A DNA stretch of 64,000 bases, taken from positions 19,147,123 through 19,211,122 of the forward strand of contig CM069435.1 in NCBI GenBank assembly GCA_035610365.1. The letters are read 5' to 3'. The notes beneath the pieces are model-generated. The model saw only the letters and a list, made by a program, of their open reading frames with translations, was not told the origin of the DNA and did no database searches. Below, one piece after another: positions 1 to 11,829 of this stretch (positions are counted from its first letter, which is position 1; each line of letters opens with the position of its first letter). The position numbers were made by a program, and so were the translations under genes. This stretch comes from Aquatica leii. Lineage: Eukaryota > Arthropoda > Insecta > Coleoptera > Lampyridae.

Positions 1-137
1 CACTAAGGCGAACAAATTTCAAATAGCTGTCATTAAAAATTTTGCAACAGAAGCAGTAAAGTGAATTTTTTGTTTCGGAATACAACAACCAAAAACGGTA
101 ATTTTTTTCTTTATTCGATAAAATTCTAAAAAAGTAA

Positions 138-600
138 CTATTGGAAAACCGACTCCGAACTATCCCTCGGATAAATATCTTTTTTATTTTGATAATGGTC
201 AGGGCTACGTTCTATTAATTCTTGAATATTATTAGGACGTAATTTCTTTGGCCATAGTGCAGTATGTTTCGAAAGTTGACTCATATGTTCCGTTTTGATA
301 ATTTTTGAAGGTCTTGATTTCTCATTATCAGTGGAATTTAAAGATGTTGATGGATTGCTTTCTAGAAGATCAGTTTCTTGTCTGCTACTGATACTTGTTT
401 CAAGTAAAGGTTCATAATATTGGGATTTGTCTGTATTATTGTTGTTATTAATATTTGACAAAGTAGACACGGGTTTTGAAAAAAATGCGTAATTTTGACA
501 TGGTTTTCCAGTTCTTTCTTTCTTTTTCTTTTATTCAGCAAATTTTGATATCCAAACAATTTCTTCTTTTTTTTGACATCCTGTATACTGTAAAGAAATT
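138..600 (-). pseudogene. Possible hAT-like transposase N-terminal fragment
   Basis: Read on the minus strand, two overlapping frames give a basic start (KRKRKK), a short ITHFFQNP-type segment, a Ser/Asn-rich stretch, and a tail with a YPRD motif followed by FQ and a stop. This order (basic start, 'xxFFxxP', low-complexity linker, YPRxxxxxxFQ) resembles the N-terminus of ZMYM1-like/hAT-type transposases in insects. The frame must shift once near position 470 to join the parts, and nothing downstream of the FQ motif (BED/TTF-type zinc finger, DUF4371 core) is present. This is a weak family guess; it could also be an unrelated decayed ORF. Confidence 0.25.
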
Positions 601-657
601 AATACGTAAGTAAACAAATTGACAAATTATTCATGAAAAATTTTCTCAATATTACTT

Positions 658-3029
658 CCCTAGCAGCACAACAAGATTGGATCGAGATAGGCTATCAATA
701 TTGGTGCAACATTAAAATGTAACACTTTTATATATAGTATATATATATTGGCAACAATCTATATTCTACTTTAGCAACTAATATTGGTTTTAGCTTGGTG
801 ACCAATGTGTTTTCTACGTTGGTGACCTATCTAGGTTTACACATTGTAAACCAACATATATTTAAAATTGAAAATTGACAACTATTGTACATTGATAACC
901 TATATTAGTTTTGCATTGGTAACCGACATCTATTCTACATTGGTGACGTGTATTAGTTATACATTGAGAACCAACTTCTATTCTTTATTGGCAACCTGTA
1001 TCTGTCTTACATTGATCACCAACAATTGTTCTAGATTCAAAACCAATCTTTATTTTATATTAAAAAAGTTGTTAGTAATAAATTTTATAATAATTTAGTA
1101 ACGTATATATTCTTTATTGTCTACAAAAAATATTGACAAATTTTTTACATGTATTAAAATTATTATTTTTAGCAATGAATTAGATAAAAATAAGAATCAA
1201 AAATTATAGTTAATTAAATTAAAAATAGATCATTAATCATCATACAAAAAACAATAATACATAAATCTAACTAAAAAGTTATAATAATTGTTCTTCGGAG
1301 CAGCGATTGCCATGAACATCAGTGATAAAATTTTCGAATATTTGTGTCTTGCACTTATTGGAATCGGCGTTCAACTGCAACTTTAACAAACATGAATACT
1401 AAGTATATTAATTTTAAAGTATATTTACAGCTTACCCAAAATAACTTCGTAAATTTTCATTAAACTACAAAATGATAATTTATTCTTTCTGCTAAAGCTT
1501 GAGTATAAAACTATAGCCTGGAGTTTTTTTGTATCGCTATAAAAACAATCAAATTTTTTTTCTAAAATTGGTAATTGCAACTTACCTATGTTTTATTTTT
1601 TCGGTTCTCCTAAATGTTTAACATCTTTATTCTTTATTTTTCTTCGGCACTTTATTACATACAATAGCTTAAAACTGATAATTTGTTTTTGAGTAGAAGC
1701 AGTATTTAAAATTTCTGCAATAATTTAGTTATTAAACTCGATATATTAAGTAGGTACTGAGATTTGTTTCTTTTAAGACAACGAATTTAATAGATCAGCA
1801 TTATTATAACGTTATTTATAGAGTTAAATTCTATTTCAAACTAAAAAATGTTTTTATCTAAACTTGAATAAACCCAAATTAAAAACATGGCAAATTATAC
1901 AATTAAAAATGAGATTTAATGTTATAATAAAAAAAATTACTTACGTTAAATCCAAAGTACCTGCTGCAAACACAACTTAGTGGCATAAAGAAAAATGCGT
2001 ATTAGACGAAGGGTACAAAAATACAATGAAATGATTTACAAGGGATCAGTAAAACTGCGAACAGAACTTGTCGACCTTGAGCAAACAATTTTTCGTAAAC
2101 GTAAAAATACAAAGTACTTTTATTTGATTGCATTATAAATTATAATTATATAACGTTTTAAACTTTTTATTGTAAAATTTTGTTGACTATGTCATATGTA
2201 TATACTTTGAGTTTGAGACAGATCCTTTCACATCTACCTAAATAATAAGTTGTAACAAAAAATTAATTTGAGCAGAATGTTTACAGATTACTATTTAATA
2301 TTCTACAATATCTTTAATTGTCTTACATTCGATGTTTCTACACGTTGGATTTATGCAGTTATTTAATCTTTATTTACTTAGAGACAAAAGGATAAATAAA
2401 ACTTATGGTTTTAAAAGTATTTAAAAATGCTTCAACAAGTAATAAATAGCTTAACTATTATGATGATTATAAACCACTTTTAAACAGTATTTATCAAAAA
2501 AAATATTTTTTATTAATTTAAGCAATGTAATTAAAATGTACCTAAGTATAATTGATGCGATACTTTTAAGCACCAAATATTCAAAATAAGCTAAATTCAA
2601 CACATTAAGAATATTGACTAAAGATTCGATCTAATAATAGTCATTAATAACTACGTATGGTATATACTATAGTAATCATTTTTTTTTAACAATATAAGAC
2701 AGTAATAGTTTGCAAATATTTTATTAAGATCGGTTTTACACACAATCCATAATACTTTACCTAAATAAATATAATGTAGGTTCTATGTTGCTTTACAATA
2801 TTTAAAAACGATAGGATGTCAATATGATATCTAATTTAATGTTACGTGGTCATTCAATATTGGTTATTCTATATAAATTCAACGTCTATTTTACATGATT
2901 TTACTACATGGGTAATAATTGGCTGCTAATATTTTAACAAAATGGGTTTTAAATGGCCAATATTGGCCAATATTCAAATATCAGAAACAGATCCGAACCA
3001 TATGGTTCCAACTTTGTGTTCTACTAGGG
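658..3029. mobile_element. DNA transposon-like element with CCCTAG inverted ends (non-autonomous)
   Basis: The left end (CCCTAGCAGCACAACAAGAT) recurs inverted and diverged at the right end, whose reverse complement begins CCCTAGTAGAACACAAAG. The interior has no protein-coding potential. Just inside the left end lies a degenerate array of about 28-bp repeats. The flanking dinucleotides are TT on the left and TA on the right, so a TA target duplication is possible but not intact. The terminal hexamer type (CCC-W-AG) and the subterminal repeats are shared with the element at 20222-21734, so the two probably belong to one superfamily. I cannot name that superfamily. Confidence 0.5.
700..1045. repeat. 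Degenerate ~28-bp minisatellite in the left arm of the 658-3029 element
   Basis: A repeated phrase of the form ACATTGGTgACCtatATta recurs roughly every 27-30 bases, about ten times with substitutions. The apparent plus-strand ORF across it is a by-product of this periodicity. Confidence 0.6.
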
Positions 3030-3555
3030 TATTTCAAGTTATTTCAAAATTTATAAATTTTTATAAATAGTAATATTAGTGCTTATCAATTATTTTGTTT
3101 GAATTTACTTCAATTAACAATGATGTTTATATAATCAAATATAAAAGGATTTTTGAGATGCAAGATTTTGGCTTTTAATGTTTTAATAAATCTAAAATAA
3201 AAAATAAATTTTAGATGAACTCACCTTAATTCACAACACAAAACACATCACTATAAAGTCTGTGAAAATACAAAAACTTCACTTCGCTAAGTTAATTATC
3301 GATCGGGCATCAGGCAATAAATGAAATAGCGACCGATGCGGCGCTCAAATATATAAAGTTTCGTACATTGCAAGCTCTGACAAGAAAATCGCTTGTTCGC
3401 TCGTTGACTCGTTGCAAGCCAAATTTCAAGCTCAAACATGAATAAAATCAGATTTGTTTGAGTTCACACAATTCATGATATCATGTTACGTATTACATGG
3501 TATTACCTATTTGATCGAATAAATGCTATTATTGCGTACTCTCATTTAATATATA
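3030..3555. other. No recognised gene
   Basis: A+T-rich spacer between the 658-3029 element and the interspersed repeat that begins near 3556. I see no coding frame, RNA gene or paired repeat here. Confidence 0.5.
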
Positions 3556-3792
3556 CTAGCTGACCCGGCGAACTTCGTACCGCCTAACAGTCAATGAATG
3601 TCGTGTTACTTATTAGCTGAACTAAATTTATGATTTTATGGAAGTCATACAATGAATATAAAACAAATATTAAGTTTCGTACTTTATTAAGATAATAACA
3701 CAAAAAAATATAAAAGTACAAAAATCAACTATATTAATCGGTTTAATTTTCTTCATTGAAGCACCTTGTAATATACGACATTTTTTTCTTAG
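3556..3792 (+). repeat. Insect interspersed repeat starting CTAGCTGACCCGGC
   Basis: The phrase CTAGCTGACCCGGCGAACTT is a well-known start of a very abundant insect interspersed repeat (TE tail). I recognise it by this text only; the rest of the block is A+T-rich and non-coding. It runs directly into the structured repeat at 3793. Confidence 0.45.
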
Positions 3793-3995
3793 TTAGATTT
3801 CGGTTGCTTGTTTGGATTCTTCAAATTTTCTCACGCCCTGATGAAACCCTTTACGAAAGTGGGCGAAACGTTGGAAACTTCGGTTACAACAATGACACGA
3901 TTCAAATCCGGAAGACGTTCTCATCTTAGTATAGTCTCCGACCTTGGAAGCCTTCGCTACTGCACACTATGTTGTTACGACGGTCGACGAAGATC
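3793..3995 (+). repeat. Structured repeat with hammerhead-like core, copy 1 (PLE-tail-like)
   Basis: The block starts TTAGTTAGATTTCGGTTGCT, then has CCCTGATGAA, a hairpin (CCC..TTT-ACGA-AAG..GGG), GAAACGTTGG, and a second hairpin around a TTCG loop. It ends with a stretch (CCTTGGAAGCCTTCGCTA) that also occurs, inverted, in the insertion at 38396-38587. A third copy is at 41488. CTGATGA and GAAA flanking a helix are the invariant core of hammerhead ribozymes, which are described from Penelope-like elements. The ORF seen here reflects the repeat and is not a gene. Confidence 0.55.
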
Positions 3996-4020
3996 GGCAA
4001 CAAGTTTCTTATGATATATG

Positions 4021-5600
4021 TTAACGTCTATGATACTTATTTACAAATAATATTTAATCGACTTGACCTAAAAATCTGATGGTTAGATCATGCATTAATA
4101 AAAATGAGTTATCAATAGGTACTATATTTTTTTTCTTTTTTTCTTTTTTTGGTTTCACGAGTGGTAAAATAGCAGACTCTAAATTTTGTTCGCTTACAAT
4201 AAAAATCATTTTCTTAAAAAATTATGTAATTAAATATTAGTCTCTGTAGGTTTATTACTAAAATAATAAAATATAAAAATATAATGACGTAAAGGGCGTA
4301 ATAATAAGTTAGGTACGTTTATTGCTAAAATATTTTTAGACATGAAGTCATCAAGTCTAAAACTAAAAAGAAAACTGAAATAAATGTCTTCATAAATGCT
4401 TTACGTTTGTACTCCTTTTAGAAATGAAATGTGAGCTTAGAGATAATATCCATTATCCTGCCGTGCGTGTCATGCTTTAACGCCATTACAGAATGTATAT
4501 GGGTTCCAACAACCATAAAACACCTTGATAAATAACATTTTGTTTAGTTTGTACAGAAGATTCTTCAAACTTTATAATTTATTCTGTAATCGATTTTAAT
4601 GGCGTAATTACGCTTTCGTCTGATTGTAAGATTGCGTGCTTTCTAAGCTACACGATTTTTGGCGAAGTCAATTTAATCAATGATGTGTGATTTTACACGA
4701 CGAGTTCACACCTTCTCAGTGATGAAATATTTGTACAAGAAATATTCGAGTCCTTGACATTCTTATGCAAAATAATTTTCGGAAACTTAATATAAACCCC
4801 CTCTTTTTATCCGTCATCACCCACAGTTTTTGGGGAATTTCCACCTTTATTTTTATGAGTTTATTTTAAGGAGTGAAAATTATTATTTTAGCTATAAAAA
4901 AGAATAGTTTAAAAGTAAAATGTAAAGAATAATAAATGAATAACTATCTTTATTTGGTGCTGGCTTTCTTTTGGTACTTTAAAGTAGAAGTTTCTCATAC
5001 CAAAGACTACCAGTACTATGTCAACATGCTTGCATTTCACTTCTCAAATTTAGCGATGGAACCGTTCATCCGGAACTGCTCCAAAATTATCGTTTTTGTT
5101 GTACCCAAAAGGTTCTCATGCACGTTTTAGAAAACAAAGCTGAGCTCGTTTTTCTTTGAGACTAGAGGATCGTAAGCGAAATTTTTCTAACCGGGAGTAA
5201 CTTTCTGTGGATGTTTTCATACGTCTACTTTATATCCACAGAGTATGCAACCGGAACTGATGGTAACTCACTCTCATTGGCTAACAGGACAACGTTCAAA
5301 CTTGTGTTTGATGACGGTCTATAAACAGTCTTTATTTGTCTGGATTACATGGCATATTCAGTTTTATCATCAATTCATATGAATTAGGGCAAAACCTTAA
5401 GCCATAGTGGTGTTCGTTATAAAAATTGGTTGGTTTTGTGATGGGTTGTAGACCTAGAATGATCAATGGGTGGTGCAAGTTCCATCTGTAGTTGGAGATC
5501 GCTGGGGTTACGTGGATAATGACCAAAATTTTTTTTAAATGTTTAAGTGCATATGGACCGTAGAGCATGTTTAGATACGTCATGGGTAGAAAGACTTGAT
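4021..5600. other. No recognised gene
   Basis: A+T-rich. Two small ORFs (4936-5130 plus, 5332-5583 minus) match nothing I know and lack start or codon-use support. The right part may be the non-coding 3' end of the Penelope-like element that begins near 5600. Confidence 0.4.
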
Positions 5601-6324
5601 CTGTAGTAGCAAGATTTTTAAATACAAACGTTCTTGTTCTATAGGTTGTTTAAAGAACGTTGATGCATTGTATATGGTGATAAAATAGCACAATTCTGGA
5701 CTTCCAGTGTCTTTATTTCTTTTTCTTTAAAATGTTGTTCTTACTATGAGGGTTATCTCTGCTCGCTGCGTATGAATTCTGTGTTCTTTTAGTGCGACTT
5801 CTACGAGTATTTTAGTTTTTTCTACGTATCACCTGCTACATTTACATGAGACTTGGTAGATGCAGTTTTTGGAATCTTAACTGGTCTGTGGTCTCGTGCC
5901 AAAGATCATACTTCTAATGGTGTCTGATGATCTGAACACTGTATTGATTTCGTAACATTTATCTATGCGTTTTATCGTTTCAGATAAGCTTCTAACGTAT
6001 GGGATGCTGAGTAATGCTTTCTGTGATTCATCTTTTTTTTTTATTGCTGACTTATGTTGGTTTAGGGTTTATGAAGAAGCGCTTCTATTATCTTCATTGG
6101 ATAGCCATTTTGTTTTAGGTTTCTTTTTATGTTTTTGATTCCTTTTTGAAGTCCTCTCTCTGTATTACATCATAACTTGTGGACTCTGTCAAATGAAAAC
6201 TTTGCTATCGCTTTCTTTGTTGTTGTTGAGTGCTTAAATGCATGGTTTAGATATTGGCCAATATGAGTTGGTTTTCTGTAAACAGCCGCCTCGATCATTC
6301 TTTTGTGTTTTTTACGTGAACGTT
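5600..6324 (-). pseudogene. Penelope-like element copy A, 3' part (linker and GIY-YIG endonuclease remnant)
   Basis: On the minus strand the segment opens with VYRKPTHIGQYLNH, the motif that follows the reverse transcriptase in Penelope-like elements (usual form YRKPTHTDRYL). It continues with an FDRVHKL stretch and a KQNGYPMKIIE stretch typical of the linker. Around 5880-5760 a degenerate GIY-YIG endonuclease can be read: CIYQVSCKC, then Y-x-x-K-T, then KEHRIHTQRAEI. Stops and frame changes show it is dead. It is the continuation of the RT part at 8389-9400; the two are separated by the insertion at 6325-8388. Confidence 0.8.
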
Positions 6325-8388
6325 TGTTACATGCCAAAGTTAACACAAAGTTACTGCCTGAAATGGGGTAACATAAACGATGTTGTGCCACTAGCTCAAT
6401 GGAGAAGGGGGTGGGTTGTAATTTAAAATTCCGTGAAAAATTGGAAACGCGATCGACGTAAAATTGAACTAAAACGGTAAAATAGTCAAAAATCGGTAAG
6501 GGCGCCAATCAAGGTCACGATGAGGGTAGCTTTCAAACCCCTGATTATCCGAAAGCTCATCTGGTTGGTCACAACCCCAGAACTTACCTTGAGTTGTAAC
6601 TATACTGAAATACACTTAAAAACAAAAATTTACGTATGCGGCAGCTAAATGAATAAAAGCTCTTTACATTTAACAATTTAACATTTATTGATTGAATATT
6701 TAACAACAAAAACAATAAAAAAAAAATAATTATTAGTAAACAAATTTTAATAAAATAAAAATTAATAATCTTAAGCAAAACCAAACAAAAATGAACAATC
6801 TACACACAAAACATTAAATTAAAATTTATAAAAAGAAAATGCTACAATAATAGCGTTAACTCGACGTTTTCAAATAAAACATAACGCAAATAAATTTCAA
6901 GGCCTTGACCGCATAAGAAATTAAACAATTCAAATAACTAAGAACAATACAGGTTATGAAATATATGTCCGAACTTTAATTCGAACTAAACAAAATATAG
7001 TTTATAATTCGTTACATTATCTTATATTCGGGAATACGATTTACTTTTCAAACGCACCAAAACAAAGTTAATTTATTTTAACTTCTCGCAAACACTTTAA
7101 GTGTTCATTGAAATAATTAAATTTAACGTTCGTCGTAATTCAATCGGCTCAAATTCAAAGCTTTTACTGCATTTCAATCGCGGGTCACTACACGATAATA
7201 ACCAAAATCGATAAATACCTTTACTTAATTGTAGAAACCAGGTAAGCTGCGGGTCACAGTGGTTTTCAAAGCTACAACCTCAGATGGACTTCGGCTGCTC
7301 CCAAACGTATCGTAGTCGAATGCGGGATCAGTGGAACCCCCAAACAATAGGTCACCAGCGGAAGATTTATTTCACAATTTAAACCGCACAATAGCGAAGA
7401 AAAGGGATTTTTCTACTCAAAACATCGAAACTAAATCCCTCAAACGTGAGTGTTTATTTTTGGATACCGTGACGTCTATATAAACCGTACATTACGAAAT
7501 TTGAAAAATTAACATTTTCATCACAACACTTAATTTTCACGGTACCAATTAACTTCCGCGGTACTACATAACGATAGGGCAAGGTACCCTACTCACTCTA
7601 CTACATCTCACGGTCCCCGGTATTTCTAATTCTCTCTCTGCCACGATCGAATCCTCATCCATATATCAACGTTTCTCGAATACCCTTTCCACAAAGGCTG
7701 TGTTCGAAATTTCAAGAACGAAAACACTCTTATTAAGAAGTGTGATAAAGAGGCAATCAGTCCCCATTACGTCATATTTATAGCATTTGGACACAGCATT
7801 TCGCTGGTACGTGAAAGTGTCAAATTGACAAAATATTATATTACAACAATTTAAACTGCCTAATAAATTAAGATAATGACTTAATTTTTCCACGTAATCT
7901 AAACGATTGACACAAAGAAATCAAAGTACGACTGTACTGAGAATGCACTTGAACAAAGAACTTTTGAACCAACTTAAAATAAACAAACGACGAAAATATA
8001 ATTAATTACGATTATATCTCAGAAAGGAAACATAAATTACAACTGGAATTCTCAACAAACCAAGTGAAATACTTAATAAACAAAATCGCGAAATCAGATG
8101 GTTCACGGCGTAACAAAATACAAAACTTTATCAACAATTTACATTGTAACTTTGAATTTAAAATCGTAAAATAACTTATTAAACTCAATCTAAAATTACA
8201 TTAAAACAAATTCAGAATACTGTGTCCATTACCAAAGATTACTCAAACAACCAATCGATTTTAAACGATGGTTACACCGAGCTAACAAATCGAGAAAGAA
8301 AAAAAAAGAAAACGCAAATTCAGCCAGCTGAATCTATTTATGGGGTCTGTCATAAAAGAAAACTGCTGACTTTTAAACGCAGGTCACA
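6325..8388. mobile_element. 2.06-kb insertion (candidate solo LTR) inside Penelope-like copy A
   Basis: The insertion begins TGTTACATGCC and ends GCAGGTCACA, so it has the TG..CA ends of an LTR. It is flanked by CGTT on both sides (6321-6324 and 8389-8392; ACGTT if one base more is counted). Removing it with one CGTT copy rejoins the PLE at the conserved FLxV...YRKPT spacing, which supports these boundaries. The interior holds no transposase, gag or pol frame, and I find no direct repeat of its own ends, so a solo LTR is the simplest reading. A TATA-like sequence occurs near 7473. Superfamily unknown; another insertion type with 4-5-bp duplication is possible. Confidence 0.5.
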
Positions 8389-9400
8389 CGTTCAAGAATG
8401 GTAGTGAGTCTTCGTTTTCCTTTTCGATGATGAATTTGATAGATGGTTTGAAGCTGTTCAGGTGATGCAGGAAGTTAAATTTAGCTTTCTCTATTGCCTG
8501 AGATTCAAACCAGTTTATGTAGACGGGTGATAGAGATGAACCCATTAGAAGATCGTCGTCTTGAGCAAAGAACCGGATTTGTTTCTGAAAATATGAGTTT
8601 TTGAGACAGCATTCTAGTAGTTTCATTATTTCTTTAAGTGGTAGCGTGGTTCGGTCCTATAGGTTTTTCGTCTTCTTGGAGCTTCTTTAGAATAATCTTT
8701 AGTGCTTCTTCCACAAAAACATTGGTGTATAAATTTTCCACGTCGAAACTAATTGGGTTGTTGTAGTTTTGCTGTTCTCAGAATATTTAAAATTTTTAAC
8801 AAATGATGCGTTTTTGTGTTAGAATGGTTGCACAATCAGTAGTGGAAACTTAGCTACCGGGTATGTACTAAGTTCATTACGAGAACCGGTATCGGTCGAA
8901 TTGGCATGTTGTCTTTGTGTATTTTGGGTAATACATACAGATGCGGAGGTTTGCTGTGGTGTGGTGTCAGCATAATTTTTGTTCTTGGTGTAAGAAATCT
9001 TTTGTATAATTTTAGAGTCTGGTAGATCTTGTTCTCATCCAGAGTTGTTGCTGGATCTTTGTTCAATATTCGGCAGTTTTCTTGTAAAATTTCTTCGATT
9101 TTTTGGTCCTAGGTAATAAACAATGTTACAATTCTTTTGTCGGGTGGGAAAATTTTTATGGATGTGTTTTTTCATAAGTTTTTCAAAGTTTCATTTTCCT
9201 GTCTGGTGATAGTACTATAATGTTTTTTTCTTTTTTAGTATACCTTACTTTTTATTTAAATTCTTCCGTTTGTACTGGTTCTAACCGTGTTGGCTTAACG
9301 GCACTGATGATGTTCAGTAAAGGAACGTCCTTCGGTGTTAAGGAATAACTGAATGTTTCTCCAATAGGGCAGTTTCTGTAGATGACAGTGTTTTAGATTA
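8389..9400 (-). pseudogene. Penelope-like element copy A, 5' part (reverse transcriptase)
   Basis: On the minus strand, reading from about 9400 down: FPPDK (usual PADKGNATV) near 9150, LNKDPATTLDE, PPHLYVLPKIHKDNMPIRPI (usual LYGLPKIHKPxxPLRPIVS), and in a shifted frame QIRFFAQDDDLLMGSSLSPV (palm motif, usual MGSPLSP). It ends with SIKFIIEKENEDSLPFLNV at the insertion site. These are the diagnostic RT blocks of Penelope-like retroelements. Frame changes and stops make it non-functional. The element would encode one RT plus GIY-YIG polyprotein; its endonuclease end is at 5600-6324. Confidence 0.85.
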
Positions 9401-9549
9401 AAATAAAAAACTAACCCGAAACCAACAGAATATAGAGCCGACACTCAAAAGAAACTTAGAAGAACCATCTTCAATATCTCATCACTCCCATTGTCATCTA
9501 CAGAAACCTCCGTATTGCAACAACAATAGGGAGATCTTTAATCAATAAA

Positions 9550-10290
9550 GTGCAGAATCTCCAATCTTGCATCCGATACTTTTACGACGCCGTAGTTGCA
9601 ACCAGTGGAATCAAACCCGACAAAAGAAGACCAACAATAACCTCACCAAAGTGAAGACTTAGCTTTTTCCATAATGTTAGCAACGCCATCTATTGCTGTA
9701 AGCACATATTCCGTTTTTCTTGAGGAAGTACAACTATACTGCTCAGATATCGCCTTTACGACGCAGTCAATGAAAACAACTCTGACAAAAACACTCATTG
9801 AAAAACTTTAAAATCACGTACTAATGACTAAGCAACACCGCTGTCTATCAACATCACCTACCCAATCAGTTTGGACGCCTGTGGAGTTCCGGGAAGAAAC
9901 CTCACGATTGATAGAAACGTCTTCAAACCGAGAGAGTCTGTTACCGTTCCCACTATAGAAGTTTCCACCCCTCCAACATCCCACTTTACGCGCAATGATG
10001 CCCTCCATTTGAGACCGCTTAAAAGCATCTGGAGCGCTTTAAAAGAAGCAAGCCGACAGCCGCACATCATTCCAGTCAGTGCTGGGCAAAGACACCTTTT
10101 TCTTAATGGACGACTCAGGACGATTTTATTATTAATGCTTATATTGATTTTGCGAGATACATTGTTAAATTCTGTTAGTATTTAATCCTTAGACCACGTT
10201 TGTTCTACATCACGTTTTGTAGTGACTACCGTCGTTCTTACACCAATGTCGAGTGTATCAATTGGCGTCCTAGAGCGTCAGGCTTATTCG
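9550..10290 (+). repeat. Diverged ~1.5-kb direct duplication, copy 1
   Basis: Blocks here recur in the same order at 10960-11820: CTCCAATCTTGCAT, the AAACCCGACRAAAGRAGA stretch, GTAAGCAYAT, the CCGCYTAAAAGCRTCTGGA stretch and GTGACYACCGTCG. Offsets range from about 1400 to 1570 bases because of indels. Short translated pieces such as PLKSIWSALKEAS (here) and PPKSVWNALKEAS (copy 2) match, but both copies carry stops and I recognise no family. These may be a pair of decayed LTRs with a non-coding interior, or a tandem duplication of an unknown repeat. Confidence 0.5.
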
Positions 10291-10319
10291 GAAACAACGC
10301 GCACCGACTCACACCTGAC

Positions 10320-10660
10320 AAGTTTTGCCGCAGCTGATTCTTTAACTTCTGAGACGACATCGTACCGTTTCTAACGATCGTTCTTCAAGATGACAACCGC
10401 CGCCTTCAAGCATCGTCCGACGAGACAACTACCGCATCCAACCATCGTCATCCAAGACTACAAATACCATTTTCTGAGACAAAAACAACCGCTTCCAACT
10501 ATAGTCTGCCGAGACGACAACCTACTAACTCTAACCATCTTCCGCCGAAGTGACATAACACTAAAATACCGGTCTGGATCCGTTAAACTCTAGTTGCGCC
10601 CAACACATTGTCCGCATCAACGACAACCGCAACGAATGTCAATCAAGTCGACAGCCTTTT
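10320..10660. repeat. Degenerate ~33-36-bp minisatellite
   Basis: Phrases of the type GACAACnnCCGC...TCCAACCATCGTC...GAGACGACAAC recur about five to seven times between the two copies of the 1.5-kb duplication. No protein is implied. Confidence 0.45.
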
Positions 10661-10954
10661 GTCTACGGCGCGCTAGTTGCTACTTGCACAAACCACTTGG
10701 CGATAATTGTCAACGTTTAATGGAAACCTGACCGAACACTAGATAGCGTTTATACAACAACTTGAACTACGTTTTCAGGAAGAACTAACCACCGAAAAGC
10801 AGCGTCTTTCTTTAACGAGACGAGCGTTAAAAAGCCAAGCAACGAAATGGTGGAGCATTTATTCATTTTTCACACGCTTCCAAAAGATTTATTTCTGGAA
10901 CAACCATCACGAATGCATACCAAAATAATGTCGGAGTTTTTTCAGCATGCGGTA

Positions 10955-11825
10955 TCAGTCTCCAATCTTGCATTCGCTATCGATTCTACATTGGAAAGCA
11001 ACTTAACAACACTGACCGCTGAAACACAACAACCAGACGTCACACGTTGCCGTAAACTCATTTTTGGCCTGTCTTGAGGAACCTCAACAACACTGTCTTC
11101 AAGATGTCAGGTCTGCATCCAATGGAAACAAACCCGACGAAAAGAGATCAACAAGAACGTCAAGGCATAGTTTTTTTCTAAAAAGTTAAAGCGATTCACT
11201 GTAAGCATATATCTAGTTTGCTTTGAAAAAATACAACCATACTGCTTAAAAATCGTCTTGTCAACGTAAATTTTGCAGTTAATGGAAACAACTCCGAAAG
11301 AAAAAAACGGAGAAGAACCTCAAAAGCTTAAAGTGAAGAAACGGATTTATTGCAAAACTTCAAAAACTCATACGTTACCTACCAATGACCTATTAGAGAC
11401 GTTTCCACCACCTCAACCACCACTTTCCGTTGCACCCGCAGAACTGCTCTACCATTCTAAACCGCCTAAAAGCGTCTGGAACGCTTTAAAAGAAGCAAGC
11501 TGATATTCGCAAATCATTCCACTTTAGGAATCCGTGCTGAGTTAAAGCATTTTTTTCTTAAAAGCATTTCGGTACTTCTTTCCTTTGTGAATCAAGGTCT
11601 GATTGTTCCGCGCGCGCATCACAGTCAAGAGTAAGCATATTGAGACTTGGCGTAATCAACGACCGTTCAAATACCGTTCTTTCTTGTTTATACATTTGTT
11701 TTTTTTATTTTTTATAAATACATTGTTTAATCCTGTTAGTATGCAATATTTGGCTCTACGTCTCGTCTCGAAGTGACCACCGTCGAGTGTATCATATTGG
11801 GATTTGACACCGCTCAGTAAAATCG
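10955..11825 (+). repeat. Diverged ~1.5-kb direct duplication, copy 2
   Basis: Second copy of the block described at 9550-10290. Best-conserved parts are near 11201 (GTAAGCATAT) and 11462-11503 (CCGCCTAAAAGCGTCTGGAA, then an ALKEAS reading). Confidence 0.5.
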
Positions 11826-11829
11826 ATAT

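Noticed and set aside
868..1098. Plus-strand ORF of 76 residues with repeated T-I-T-x-I patterns
   Set aside because: The pattern mirrors a ~28-bp DNA minisatellite inside a transposon-like element; no start context or homologue.
3808..4014. ORF with 'KVGETLETSVTTMTR'
   Set aside because: It is translated structured repeat (also at 38510 and 41545). Such peptides appear in many automatic annotations, but conservation here is at RNA/DNA level.
9814..10185. Overlapping ORFs on both strands at 9.8-10.2 kb
   Set aside because: They lie in a diverged direct duplication whose second copy has stops in the same places; no family match.
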